NCBI GenBank assembly: GCA_946614255.1
Contig: CAMOGS010000066.1
Coordinates: 26,119 to 90,118, forward strand
Direction of reading: 5' to 3'
DNA from: UBA3871 sp002392265
Lineage (GTDB): Bacteria > Bacillota > Clostridia > Peptostreptococcales > Anaerovoracaceae
Length of the DNA: 64,000 nt
Shown: one piece after another, positions 35,166-44,748 of the stretch
How positions within the stretch are numbered: the first letter of the stretch is position 1
Layout of the letters: every line of letters begins with the position of its first letter
Notes under the pieces: generated by a model
Seen by the model: only the letters and a program-made list of their open reading frames with translations
Told to the model about the DNA's origin: nothing
Databases searched by the model: none
Translations under genes and position numbers: made by a program

Positions 35166-36611
35166 CTACTCCGCTGCATGTTCTTCAAGCAGCTCATTCT
35201 TTACTTTCCAAAGCTCTTCCGAAAGGTCAACATAGTACTCCTGCGGATTTTCGAAACGAAGAATTTCCGGCCAGAGGTTGTCAACCTGCTTTGCACAATA
35301 CTCCCTGATTTCGTTTACGGAAGGAGACTCGTATACGCACTTGCCGCCGCTGAAAATCTGCTTTTGCAGTTCTTCAACACGGTAGTTTGTCAGCTTTTTC
35401 CTTTTCCATACCGCATTAGGGTTGAATATTTCATAGCCTTCAGCGCAAGGCACAGGCTCGCTCGCCAGAGCGATTACGTCGGCCAGTGCCTTGTTTGTAG
35501 CCTTGTCATAGAATCTGTAAAGCTTTTTATAGCCCGGATTTGTGATCTTTGCCACATTTTCGCTGATCTTAATCTTTGGTATCATCTTTCCGTCCTTTTC
35601 GAGTGCGGAAAGCTTGTAAACTCCGCCGAATACCGGCTCGCTCTTTGCTGTTATGAGTCTTTCGCCCACGCCGAAGGAATCAATGCATGCGCCTTCGCGG
35701 AGCACTTCACGAATGAGGTACTCGTCAAGTGAGTTTGAAATACAAATCTGGCAGTCGGTAAGGCCTGCTTCGTCGAGCATCTTTCTCGCCTGCTTGGTGA
35801 GGTATGTGATGTCGCCCGAGTCAATGCGTATGCCTTTCTTTGGCGGATTGAGTTCCTTGAATACCTTTATGGCATTAGGAACGCCTGATTTTAATACGTT
35901 ATATGTATCTACCAAAAGTACGCAGTTTGTCGGATAAATTTCCGCATACTTTTTGAATGCTTCGTATTCGCTGTCGTACATCTGTACCCAGCTGTGAGCC
36001 ATGGTTCCGAGAGCCGGAACGCCCATGTCCCTGTCAACGACTGCGCAGGCAGTTCCCACGCATCCGGCGATATATGCGGCTCTGGCGCCATATGCGGCAG
36101 CCGATGTGCCGTGCGCACGACGAGTACCAAACTCCATTACAGCCCTACCGTTTGCTGACCTCACAATACGGTTAGCCTTTGTGGCTATCAGGCTCTGATG
36201 GTTAATCATCAGCAGAATCAGAGTCTCCAAAAACTGTGCCTGAATAACAGGTCCCTTTACCGTTACAATCGGCTCGTAAGGGAAAATTGGTGTTCCCTCC
36301 GGTACCGCCCAGATATCGCATTCAAGCTTGAAATTCTTTAGATAATCGAGGAATCTCTCAGAGAAAAATCCCTTTCCTCTGAGGAAGTTGATATCCTCAT
36401 CCGTAAAGTGAAGTTCCTTGAGATACTCTATCAGCTGCTCAAGGCCTGCCATTATTGCGAAACCTCCGCCGTCAGGGATGTTTCTGAAGAACATGTCAAA
36501 GCATGCAATGTTGTCCGCCATCCCTGTTTCGAGATAACCATTAGCCATGGTCAGTTCGTAAAAGTCCGTCATCATGGTCATGTTTATCTCGTTCATAAAT
36601 CTGTCGCTCAT
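35166..36611 (-). CDS. pncB: Nicotinate phosphoribosyltransferase
   Basis: 481 residues. Converts nicotinate and PRPP to nicotinate mononucleotide for NAD salvage. Conserved parts are MTDFYELTMANGYLE near the N-terminus, GTRRAHGTSAA, GTMAHSWVQMYDSE, and RIDSGDITYL with the phosphoribosyl site. A strong hairpin just upstream separates it from uvrA. Co-transcribed with fba. Confidence 0.95.
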   Translation of the reverse strand: MSDRFMNEINMTMMTDFYELTMANGYLETGMADNIACFDMFFRNIPDGGGFAIMAGLEQLIEYLKELHFTDEDINFLRGKGFFSERFLDYLKNFKLECDIWAVPEGTPIFPYEPIVTVKGPVIQAQFLETLILLMINHQSLIATKANRIVRSANGRAVMEFGTRRAHGTSAAAYGARAAYIAGCVGTACAVVDRDMGVPALGTMAHSWVQMYDSEYEAFKKYAEIYPTNCVLLVDTYNVLKSGVPNAIKVFKELNPPKKGIRIDSGDITYLTKQARKMLDEAGLTDCQICISNSLDEYLIREVLREGACIDSFGVGERLITAKSEPVFGGVYKLSALEKDGKMIPKIKISENVAKITNPGYKKLYRFYDKATNKALADVIALASEPVPCAEGYEIFNPNAVWKRKKLTNYRVEELQKQIFSGGKCVYESPSVNEIREYCAKQVDNLWPEILRFENPQEYYVDLSEELWKVKNELLEEHAAE

Positions 36612-36649
36612 CGACCTTTCCTTTCTGTACTCCCTGCTGTCGGGATATT

Positions 36650-36687
36650 AAAAATTGAGAGGATAGGGGAAATCCCCATCCTCTCAA
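36650..36687 (-). terminator. uvrA terminator
   Basis: TTGAGAGGAT-GGGG pairs with CCCC-ATCCTCTCAA over 14 bp with one bulged base; on the minus strand it is followed by TTTTT. It ends the uvrBA message before pncB. Confidence 0.85.
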
Positions 36688-36719
36688 ATTGTAGACCATT
36701 AATTAAGTAAAGTCAACCG

Positions 36720-39347
36720 CTACAGGATTTTTCTAAGGAATTCCGCAGTGTAGGAGGTTTTGTGTTTTGCAACCTCCTCGGGCGTTCCGGTAACAACGAC
36801 TTTACCTCCGCGGTCGCCTCCGTCAGGCCCCATATCTATGATATAGTCGTCCTTTTTGATGACATCGAGATTGTGCTCAATAACCACTACCGTGTTTCCC
36901 GTTTCAACGAGTCTGTCGAGAACCTGAAGCAGTCTGTCGACATCCGCAAAGTGAAGCCCCGTAGTGGGCTCGTCGAGTATGTAAAGAGTTCGACCGGTGC
37001 TGCGCTTTGAGAGCTCGCTCGCCAGCTTTACTCTCTGAGCCTCGCCGCCCGAAAGCTGGGTGCTGGGCTGTCCCAGCTTTACATATCCGAGTCCCACCTG
37101 CTCGAGTGTTTCGAGCTGACGCACAATGGACGGGATATTTTTAAAGAACTCAAGCGCTTCAGTGACGTTCATTTCGAGAATGTCGTTTATGCTCTTTCCC
37201 TTGTATTTAACCTCCAGCGTTTCACGATTGTATCTTTGGCTGTGGCAAACTTCACAAGGAACATATACGTCGGACAGGAAATGCATCTCTATTTTGATGA
37301 TTCCGTCGCCTCCGCAGCTCTCACATCTGCCGCCCTTTACGTTGAAGCTGAATCTGCCCTTTGAATAACCTCTGAGCTTTGACTCGGGAAGCTCCGCAAA
37401 CAGGTCTCTGATATAGGTAAATACTCCGGTATAGGTTGCCGGGTTTGAACGCGGCGTGCGCCCTATCGGACTCTGGTCGATATTGATGACCTTGTCTATG
37501 TTCTCAAGTCCCTTCAGTTCTTTGTGCTCACCGGGTTCTTCTTTTGAATCGTAAAGGCTGCGCGCTGCGGATTTGTAGAGGATTTCGTTAACCAGACTCG
37601 ATTTACCGGAGCCTGAAACCCCTGTTACGCAGATAAACTTCCCCAGCGGGAACTCCACATCAACATTTTGCAGATTGTGTTCCTTTGCCCCTATTACCTT
37701 TATGCTCTTTCCGTTTCCGGGGCGTCTGAACGAAGGAACCTCTATCTTCCTTTCACCGCGCAGGTACTGACCGGTAACGGATTCTTTGCAGGCCTTTATA
37801 TCGTCAATGCTGCCTGCTGCAACAATCTCGCCTCCGTTAAGCCCGGCTCCCGGTCCCACATCGACTATGTAATCCGCCGCATACATCGTATCCTCGTCAT
37901 GCTCAACAACGATGAGGGTATTGCCTATGTCGGTAAGGTGCCGCAGTGTGGCAAGCAGCTTTTCGTTGTCCTTTTGATGGAGCCCTATGCTCGGCTCGTC
38001 GAGAATGTAAAGCACACCCATCAGCGATGAACCGATTTGGGTCGCTAATCTGATTCTCTGGCTCTCACCGCCCGAAAGAGTAGCGCTGGAACGCGAAAGC
38101 GTCAGATAGTCGAGGCCTACGTCCTTCAGGAACTGCAGTCTCGAAATGATTTCTTTCATAATCTGGTGCGCAATCTTTTCCTCGGTCGGAGTCAGCTTTA
38201 ACTCTTTGAAAAACTCCAGGCAGCGCGCAACTGACATATCGCATACATCTGCAATGCTCTTTCCACCCACAGTAACCGCGAGAACCTCTTTTCTAAGTCT
38301 CTTTCCCTCGCAGTCCGGACATACCTTTGTCGTTGTGAAACGCGCCAGTTCGTCCTTGAAATAATCAGAGTAGGTCGCTTCATAGCGCTTTTGGTAGTAG
38401 TGAACTATCTCAATCGGCATCTTTTTGCCGGTCTTTGTGTAGAGCAGATCCGGGTCGATCTTTTGAATAAAGCCCAAACCGTTACAAGTCCGGCACGATC
38501 CGAAAGGAGCGTTAAAAGAGAAAATTCGAGGCTCCATTTCTTCGATGGTGATACCGTGGTCCGGACAAGCCAGCTTTGTGTTGTAGGTCTTTAGCTCTTC
38601 CTCGCAAAGCTCTTCACCGTTTCTACGCTGAACTATGCATGTAATCAGTCCGTCGCCGTGGCTGATTCCGAGCTCGACAGCTTCGGCAATTCGGCTTTCC
38701 TGCCCCTCGCGCGCTATGACTCTGTCTATAACTATCTCTATCGTGTGCTTGATATTCTTTTCAAGCTTGATTTCCTCGCCGTCATCAAGCTGGTGCATTT
38801 CACCGTCAATGCGGACCTTTGTAAAGCCTTCCTTCCTGATACGCTCGATTATCTTTTCGTGCTCGCCTTTGCGCATGCGAACCACAGGCGCCATTACGGT
38901 AAGTCTGGTGCCCTCGCCGAGTGCCATCATGCTGTCAACTATCTGATCCACGCTCAGGCTGCGGATTTCCTGCCCGCACACCGGACAGTGCGGAATACCG
39001 ATCCTTGCATAAAGCAGACGGAAATAGTCGTGAATCTCCGTAACCGTGGCAACCGTGGATCTGGGGTTTTTGGATGTGGTCTTCTGGTCTATGGATATGG
39101 CCGGAGACAGTCCCTCTATTTCCTCTACATTCGGTTTTTCCATTCTGCCGAGGAACTGACGGGCATAGCTCGAAAGGCTTTCCATATATCTGCGCTGGCC
39201 CTCCGCATATATAGTATCAAATGCAAGAGATGATTTCCCCGAGCCCGACAGTCCTGTTATAACGACCAGCTTGTCTCTGGGAATCTCCAAATTAACATTT
39301 TTCAGATTGTGCTCCTTCGCACCTTTAATTACTATTTTTTCGTTCAT
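36720..39347 (-). CDS. uvrA: Excinuclease ABC subunit A, internally shortened
   Basis: Damage-recognition ATPase of nucleotide excision repair. 875 residues against about 940 for the family. Both ATPase halves are complete: Walker A TGLSGSGKSS and TGVSGSGKSS, signatures LSGGESQRIRLA and LSGGEAQRVKLA, Walker B YILDEPSIGLH and YILDEPTTGLH. Zinc-site cysteines in CRTCNGLG, CPDCEGKRL and CESCGGDG are kept. The shortening is between residues ~298 and ~330: IDPDLLYTKTGKKMP runs straight into YYQKRYEATYSDYF, where other UvrA proteins carry about 65 more residues. No ribosome site is evident before the ATG. Downstream of uvrB by about 105 bases. Confidence 0.94.
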   Translation of the reverse strand: MNEKIVIKGAKEHNLKNVNLEIPRDKLVVITGLSGSGKSSLAFDTIYAEGQRRYMESLSSYARQFLGRMEKPNVEEIEGLSPAISIDQKTTSKNPRSTVATVTEIHDYFRLLYARIGIPHCPVCGQEIRSLSVDQIVDSMMALGEGTRLTVMAPVVRMRKGEHEKIIERIRKEGFTKVRIDGEMHQLDDGEEIKLEKNIKHTIEIVIDRVIAREGQESRIAEAVELGISHGDGLITCIVQRRNGEELCEEELKTYNTKLACPDHGITIEEMEPRIFSFNAPFGSCRTCNGLGFIQKIDPDLLYTKTGKKMPIEIVHYYQKRYEATYSDYFKDELARFTTTKVCPDCEGKRLRKEVLAVTVGGKSIADVCDMSVARCLEFFKELKLTPTEEKIAHQIMKEIISRLQFLKDVGLDYLTLSRSSATLSGGESQRIRLATQIGSSLMGVLYILDEPSIGLHQKDNEKLLATLRHLTDIGNTLIVVEHDEDTMYAADYIVDVGPGAGLNGGEIVAAGSIDDIKACKESVTGQYLRGERKIEVPSFRRPGNGKSIKVIGAKEHNLQNVDVEFPLGKFICVTGVSGSGKSSLVNEILYKSAARSLYDSKEEPGEHKELKGLENIDKVINIDQSPIGRTPRSNPATYTGVFTYIRDLFAELPESKLRGYSKGRFSFNVKGGRCESCGGDGIIKIEMHFLSDVYVPCEVCHSQRYNRETLEVKYKGKSINDILEMNVTEALEFFKNIPSIVRQLETLEQVGLGYVKLGQPSTQLSGGEAQRVKLASELSKRSTGRTLYILDEPTTGLHFADVDRLLQVLDRLVETGNTVVVIEHNLDVIKKDDYIIDMGPDGGDRGGKVVVTGTPEEVAKHKTSYTAEFLRKIL

Positions 39348-39453
39348 TTTGATTTTGGTAATAAATTTACAATGTAATGCTTTGTTGATATTTCAACGTT
39401 TCTTTTGGTTTTATTTATTCGCAAATTGTAAGTATTGTATTTTATTATTCTAT

Positions 39454-41430
39454 TTACAATCTTGCTCTGCACTCGAAAACTATATCACGCAGCTGCGCAG
39501 CTCTTTCGAACTGAAGGTCCTGTGCACACTGCCGCATCTCCGCCTCGAGTTTTTTGATGTACTCTTTTAATTCCTTTTTTGTCAGCTCGAGTGGGCTCTT
39601 TCCCTCGTAGTAGTCCATCTCTGCCTCGACTTCCTTTGTCGCCTCTATTACATCTCTGACAGACTTTCTGATTGTTTCCGGAATTATACCGTTTTCGTCA
39701 TTGTAAGCCTGCTGGATCATGCGGCGCCTGTCGGTCTCGTCAATAGCGGTTTTCATCGCACGACTGATTCCGTCGGCATACATGATTACCCTGCCGTCGG
39801 CATTTCGCGCGGCACGGCCTATCGTCTGAATCAGTGAGGTCTCGGTACGCAGGAAGCCCTCCTTGTCGGCGTCGAGTATCGCAACCAGCTCGACCTCCGG
39901 TATATCCAGCCCCTCTCTGAGCAGGTTAATGCCCACCAGCACGTCGAATTTGTCCAGTCGCATATCTCTGATAATCTCCATTCTCTCGAGAGTATCTATA
40001 TCCGAGTGGAGATACTTTACTCTGATGCCTGCACCCTTTAGGTAGTCTGTCAGGCTTTCGGACATCTTTTTCGTAAGCGTGGTAACCAGAATCTTTCCGC
40101 CATGCTCTGTAATGGCGTTTATTTCGCCAATCAGGTCATCTATCTGCCCATCGGTAGGTCTGACATCTATAGCAGGATCAAGCAGCCCCGTAGGTCTTAT
40201 AATCTGCTCTGCGGTGATGCCGCCACTCTGCTCTCTTTCCCAGTTTGCCGGGGTCGCACTAACATAGATTGCCTGTGGCACTATACTGTTAAACTCGTCA
40301 AAGGTCAGCGGCCTGTTGTCGAGAGCGCTGGGGAGCCTGAACCCGTAATCAACCAGACTCGATTTGCGCGAGCGGTCACCCGCATACATCGCATGAAGCT
40401 GTGGCAGCATCACATGCGACTCGTCTATCATAACCAGAAAATCATCCTTTGGAAAGTAGTCAATAAGCGTATAAGGTCTGGTTCCCGGTGGCAGGTTGTT
40501 CAAATGCCGGGAATAGTTTTCTATGCCCTTGCAGCGTCCAACTTCGCGCAGCATCTCAAGATCGTAATGCGTGCGCTGTTCGAGTCTCTGCGCTTCGAGC
40601 AGCTTTCCGCGGTCGCGGAACCACTGAAGCCTTTCCTCGAGCTCCTGCTCAATGCCCGTCAGTGCCAGCGCCATCTTTTCGGGACTGGTGACATAGTGGC
40701 TAGCAGGATAAATGGCCACATGGTTTCTGATTCCAAGTATTTCACCCGTAACCGGATTCATTTCCTTTATCGATTCGACTTCATCGCCAAACAGCTCGAC
40801 TCTGACAGCCACATCGCTTCCGGCAGGAAAAATGTCTATTGTATCCCCTCGAACGCGGAATGTGCCGCGCTCGAAAGCGAGGTCATTTCTTTCATACTGG
40901 ATGTCCACAAGTTTTCGCAGCATTTCGTGGCGGTCCTTTACCATGCCGGGTCTGAGGGACAGCATCTGATTTTCATAGTCAAAAGGACTGCCGAGACCAT
41001 ATATACAGGACACCGAAGCTACGATTATGACATCGCGCCTCTCTGCAAGAGCCGCCGTCGCCGAGTGGCGCAGCTTTTCGATTTCGGCATTGATATCCGA
41101 ATCCTTTTCGATGTATGTATCTGTACTCGGAACATAGGCCTCAGGCTGGTAATAGTCATAGTAGCTGACAAAGTATTCAACAGCATTTTCAGGGAAGAAT
41201 TCCTTGAATTCGCCGTGAAGCTGTGCAGCAAGCGTTTTGTTGTGAGATATCACCAGAGTCGGCTTTCCGACCTTTTCAATGATTCCCGCCATAGTGAAGG
41301 TCTTTCCCGAACCGGTAACACCCATCAGAGTCTGATGGCGCGCGCCGCTGAGAACGCCCTCTGCCAGCTTTGCAATAGCCTGCGGCTGGTCGCCTGTTGC
41401 TTTGTATGGTGCATGAAGCTTGAATTCCAT
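39454..41430 (-). CDS. uvrB: Excinuclease ABC subunit B
   Basis: 658 residues, full length. Helicase-like subunit loaded by UvrA at lesions. Walker A is MGVTGSGKTFT; the beta-hairpin that probes DNA is YYDYYQPEAYVPSTDTYIEK; helicase motif VI IQTIGRAARN is present; the C-terminal UVR motif (KKLEAEMRQCAQDLQFERAA) binds UvrC. GGAGAGGGAGAG precedes the ATG. A LexA-type box lies about 70-80 bases upstream. Confidence 0.97.
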   Translation of the reverse strand: MEFKLHAPYKATGDQPQAIAKLAEGVLSGARHQTLMGVTGSGKTFTMAGIIEKVGKPTLVISHNKTLAAQLHGEFKEFFPENAVEYFVSYYDYYQPEAYVPSTDTYIEKDSDINAEIEKLRHSATAALAERRDVIIVASVSCIYGLGSPFDYENQMLSLRPGMVKDRHEMLRKLVDIQYERNDLAFERGTFRVRGDTIDIFPAGSDVAVRVELFGDEVESIKEMNPVTGEILGIRNHVAIYPASHYVTSPEKMALALTGIEQELEERLQWFRDRGKLLEAQRLEQRTHYDLEMLREVGRCKGIENYSRHLNNLPPGTRPYTLIDYFPKDDFLVMIDESHVMLPQLHAMYAGDRSRKSSLVDYGFRLPSALDNRPLTFDEFNSIVPQAIYVSATPANWEREQSGGITAEQIIRPTGLLDPAIDVRPTDGQIDDLIGEINAITEHGGKILVTTLTKKMSESLTDYLKGAGIRVKYLHSDIDTLERMEIIRDMRLDKFDVLVGINLLREGLDIPEVELVAILDADKEGFLRTETSLIQTIGRAARNADGRVIMYADGISRAMKTAIDETDRRRMIQQAYNDENGIIPETIRKSVRDVIEATKEVEAEMDYYEGKSPLELTKKELKEYIKKLEAEMRQCAQDLQFERAAQLRDIVFECRARL

Positions 41431-41488
41431 GGCTCTCCCTCTCCTTTAATCACTCCTGTTATTTTAGCACGAATTTTGCTATCTGTAC

Positions 41489-41511
41489 AGTATAAAATTG
41501 AACATTTGTTC
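41489..41511 (-). promoter_or_regulatory. uvrBA promoter with LexA/DinR-type SOS box
   Basis: GAAC-ATTT-GTTC at 41500-41511 fits the Gram-positive LexA consensus core GAACNNNNGTTC. Minus-strand TATACT (41489-41494) is a likely -10 just downstream, so LexA would occupy the -35/-10 region and repress uvrBA until DNA damage. Confidence 0.78.
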
Positions 41512-41613
41512 TGTGTTTTTTGTGTGTATATATTGCAATTTACTTGAATATGTTCTCATATGCGTGTTATACTGTTTAGGTATTCATTTTTTACAGTTTT
41601 TAGGAGTTTTCAA

Positions 41614-42993
41614 GTGGTAACCGATATGAGAAAACGCCACAGCCTTGAGGATTTCTGCGACCGTATGTCGGAGCAGCTCGAGGTTAATGACGTGATACCA
41701 AGTGAATTATACAAAACCTATGATGTCAAGCGCGGACTTCGAAACGCAAACGGCACAGGCGTGCTTGTCGGGCTTACGACAGTCAGCAATGTAGAGGGCT
41801 ACAAGCTGCTCCCGGACGGTACGAAAATGCCTTCCGAAGGGCGCTTGCTCTACCGCGGCTATGACGTGCGCGATATAGTAGGTGCCTGCCTCGACGAAAA
41901 CCGCTTCGGCTTCGATGAGGTCACCTACCTGCTGCTCTTCGGCCATCTTCCGTCGGCAAAGCAGCTCGAAGAGTTCACGCTGCTCCTCAATTCCAAGCGC
42001 ATTCTGCCGGAAGGCTTTGCAAAGACAATGATTATGCCGGCTCCGTCGATTAACATCATGAACAAGCTGTCGCGCTCGGTTTTGGCACTCTATTCGTACG
42101 ACCAAAGGCCTGACGACATTTCAATAAGCAATGTGCTTCGCCAGTCTCTGGATATAATCGGCTATTTCCCTTCACTGATTTCGTATTCGTTCAAGGCAAA
42201 AAGGAGCCTCTTTAACGACACGGAGTTCGTGCATCACAGACCGATTCCTACTCTGTCAACTGCAGAGAACATTCTTCACATGACCAGAGCCAGCGGAGAG
42301 TTTGACGATATCGAGGCGAAGGTTCTCGACATCTGCCTGATGCTCCACGCAGAGCACGGCGGCGGAAACAACTCCACCTTTACGACCCACCTGATTTCAT
42401 CTTCAGGCACCGACACATACGGTGTTATATCTGCGGCAATTTCATCGCTGAAGGGACCTCTTCACGGAGGCGCAAACATAGCAGTGTGCCACATGATTGA
42501 TGATTTGCGGGATCACGTTGGTGACATCGGAAACGAGGCACAGCTTCGCGAATACTTCCTAAAGGTTCTTCGCGGAGAAGCAAACGACGGCAGCGGCAGG
42601 GTTTACGGACTCGGCCACGCCATCTACACTCTTTCGGATCCGCGTGCGGTTTTGCTAAAGGGTATTGCAAGAAAGCTGGCGCAGAGCAAAGCCATGGAGG
42701 ATGACTACATGCTTTGCGAGTACATAGAAAACAAGGTCCCTGAGATAATCAGCGATTATACCGGCGATTACGAAACTACGATGCCGGCAAATGTGGATTT
42801 GTATTCAGGCTTCATATACAGAGCTCTCGGAATACCGGATGATATTTCGACTCCTCTGTTTGCTCTTTCCAGATTATCCGGCTGGTGTGCTCACAGGCTC
42901 GAAGAGCTGATTACCGGAAAGCGTCTGATGCGTCCCGCATACTTTGGTATAAAGGGCAGCACAAAGTACATTCCTTTGGACGAAAGAAAGTAG
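41614..42993 (+). CDS. Citrate synthase
   Basis: Condenses acetyl-CoA and oxaloacetate. 459 residues from the GTG at 41614, chosen because AGGAG lies seven bases upstream; the ATG at 41626 is too far from that site, and the ATG at 41560 has none. Catalytic elements are HAEHGGGNNSTF, LHGGANIAVCHM and GLGHAIYTLSDPRA. The N-terminal extension (residues ~1-60) is charged. A 2-methylcitrate synthase role cannot be excluded by eye. No other TCA genes are in the window, so it may supply 2-oxoglutarate for glutamate. Divergent from uvrB. Confidence 0.92.
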   Translation: MVTDMRKRHSLEDFCDRMSEQLEVNDVIPSELYKTYDVKRGLRNANGTGVLVGLTTVSNVEGYKLLPDGTKMPSEGRLLYRGYDVRDIVGACLDENRFGFDEVTYLLLFGHLPSAKQLEEFTLLLNSKRILPEGFAKTMIMPAPSINIMNKLSRSVLALYSYDQRPDDISISNVLRQSLDIIGYFPSLISYSFKAKRSLFNDTEFVHHRPIPTLSTAENILHMTRASGEFDDIEAKVLDICLMLHAEHGGGNNSTFTTHLISSSGTDTYGVISAAISSLKGPLHGGANIAVCHMIDDLRDHVGDIGNEAQLREYFLKVLRGEANDGSGRVYGLGHAIYTLSDPRAVLLKGIARKLAQSKAMEDDYMLCEYIENKVPEIISDYTGDYETTMPANVDLYSGFIYRALGIPDDISTPLFALSRLSGWCAHRLEELITGKRLMRPAYFGIKGSTKYIPLDERK

Positions 42994-43031
42994 AATTGGT
43001 CAAAACGGATGACTGAACATGAATAATTAAC

Positions 43032-43059
43032 AAAAGCGTTGAAATTTCAACGCTTTTTT
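43032..43059 (+). terminator. Citrate synthase terminator
   Basis: AAAAGCGTTGAAA/TTTCAACGCTTTT with trailing T, about 40 bases after the stop codon. Confidence 0.85.
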
Positions 43060-43292
43060 GATATCGCGATTGTAAACTTGAAAATTAATTTTGGTTTACG
43101 TTTAGAGGGTGTAATCCGACTCGACAAAAATGTAAATTTATTTGCAATCAGGAGGTGCCCTCACACCAATTTGTCGAATGGAGGCGCATGGGTTAATTGA
43201 TTTCATCGGCTGAATTTCAAGGGTTTTGCTCTTTGCCGATTGTAAACCGTGTCAAAAAAATCGGTTAACCATTTCGCCTGTTAAGTGATATT
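43060..43292. other. Non-coding stretch between citrate synthase and the zinc-ribbon gene
   Basis: No ORF with a ribosome site was found. It contains several inverted repeats: GTAAAC/GTTTAC near 43073-43101, TCGACAAA/TTTGTCGA bracketing GGAGGTGCCCTCACACC, and two copies of CGATTGTAAAC. This could be a structured RNA or a decayed element; I cannot assign it. Confidence 0.4.
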
Positions 43293-43329
43293 AAAAAACA
43301 CCCCGTTTTGCCTTGTAAACGGGGTGTTT
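43293..43329 (-). terminator. Terminator of the zinc-ribbon gene
   Basis: AACACCCCGTTT pairs with AAACGGGGTGTT; on the minus strand it is followed by TTTTTT, shortly after the stop codon at 43352. Confidence 0.85.
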
Positions 43330-43351
43330 CAGTCATTTTCCTACAATAATA

Positions 43352-44677
43352 TTATTTTCTCTCATCATCCTCTATCAGACCTGCGAGCTCGTCGAGACCC
43401 TGTGCTCTCAGGGCTTCTTTTTGACCTGCAAGCCTCGCTTTCATATCGTTAATTGAAAGCGAGGTGAACTCCGGCTCTTTTTCTGCCGGTTTTTCGGGTT
43501 CATCAATCAAATCCGAGGCTATAAAATCGTCTCTGACGGATTCTTTGTCGAGAGTAGGGAATACAGCCTTCTTTACTGCAAAGCTGTTCTTTTCGTCCCC
43601 AAAACGCAAAATACGCGCTTTAATGTCTTCAGGAACTCCCTGTTCCTCGAGAGGAATGTCCATTTTTATCTGCTCAGGTGTTGCAACGGGTTCTGCAACG
43701 AGCTCATCGAGGTCTATGCCGGAAGCATTCTCCGGAGCCTCCTCTTCAGTAACAATCGGTGTAAGCGGCGCTGATGCCACTACATTGCCCGCCTTTATAA
43801 CCGGAACAGGTCTGACCTCTGCAGGGAGCGGTTCTTTGCGCTCGAGCATGGTCGCATATTTCAAATCCTGAGTCTGCAGCCACATCTTGTAATTCTCGGC
43901 TGTGGCTGTGCCTTCTTTAATCTGTTTCTTCCACTGTTTTACGTCGTAAAGGAATTTCTTGTGAACAGCCTCCCTGTCCTCCCTAAGCGCTGCATTTGAA
44001 ACCTTTGTGCGCTGCTGAAGTCTGGAAGCGATACGACGCTTTAGCATTTCATTCTCGTCATCAAGGCGATGGTGAATCTTTGAACGCTGCTTTGATATGA
44101 TGTTCCTGCAGAGCGCAGAGCAGTACATTTCGTCTGTTCTGTTCTGAGTCAGGAAATACGTGCCGCAGAGGGCGCATTTCTTTATGGCTATACGTTCCTT
44201 TATAGCGGAATAAAAGTCGTAAACCAGCAGGTTCTCGAAATCATCGTAATAGTAATACTCTACGAGATATCCGTCCTCTGTACAGTCGAGCTCCATGCGG
44301 ACATTCATGGTCGGAACATAGGCGTCCTTTGACCTGCCCGTATTATAAAAGTCATCATAGAGATTGTAGCAAAATTCCAGCGCATCCTTTGAAAGTCCGT
44401 TATTGATCTCTTTTATGAAATCAATATAGTTCGCATACTCAAATGTCGTCTCCGAGGTTACCTTAAAGGTGTCTTCATCCTTACCTTCACACATATTCAG
44501 GGCATCTCTGAAAATCTGGCCGGTTTTCAGCTCTATGCTGTTTTTTACGACCTCGAGAGGCTCCTCCTCACCCTCGGTTTCAACGTAATCGACGAACTGC
44601 AAAGTAAACGTGCACCTGTCACGCTTGCTGAGTTCCGCATTTTTAAGTGTGTTAACGATACGATATACGCTATTCAT
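43352..44677 (-). CDS. Hypothetical protein with treble-clef/zinc-ribbon motif and coiled C-terminus
   Basis: 441 residues, not recognised. The N-terminal ~165 residues are acidic alpha/beta sequence. Residues ~165-195 carry KKCALCGTYFLTQNRTDEMYC followed by SALCR: a C-x2-C...C-x3-C metal site like the CGNR/treble-clef zinc fingers fused to uncharacterised N-terminal domains in Clostridia. A basic, Lys/Arg-rich helical stretch (SKQRSKIHHRLDDENEMLKR and onward) follows and could bind nucleic acid. The last ~150 residues are Pro/Glu-rich and low complexity. GAGGTGACAAT precedes the ATG. Monocistronic, ending at its own terminator. Confidence 0.8.
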   Translation of the reverse strand: MNSVYRIVNTLKNAELSKRDRCTFTLQFVDYVETEGEEEPLEVVKNSIELKTGQIFRDALNMCEGKDEDTFKVTSETTFEYANYIDFIKEINNGLSKDALEFCYNLYDDFYNTGRSKDAYVPTMNVRMELDCTEDGYLVEYYYYDDFENLLVYDFYSAIKERIAIKKCALCGTYFLTQNRTDEMYCSALCRNIISKQRSKIHHRLDDENEMLKRRIASRLQQRTKVSNAALREDREAVHKKFLYDVKQWKKQIKEGTATAENYKMWLQTQDLKYATMLERKEPLPAEVRPVPVIKAGNVVASAPLTPIVTEEEAPENASGIDLDELVAEPVATPEQIKMDIPLEEQGVPEDIKARILRFGDEKNSFAVKKAVFPTLDKESVRDDFIASDLIDEPEKPAEKEPEFTSLSINDMKARLAGQKEALRAQGLDELAGLIEDDERK

Positions 44678-44748
44678 ATTGTCACCTCGCTATAATCTTA
44701 TCCGATTTACAACGATTCGTCAAGCAAATTTACTGTTAAACAGCTGCT

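Noticed and set aside
40102..41547. 481-codon open frame opposite uvrB
   Set aside because: Antisense shadow of uvrB; no family resemblance and no ribosome site.
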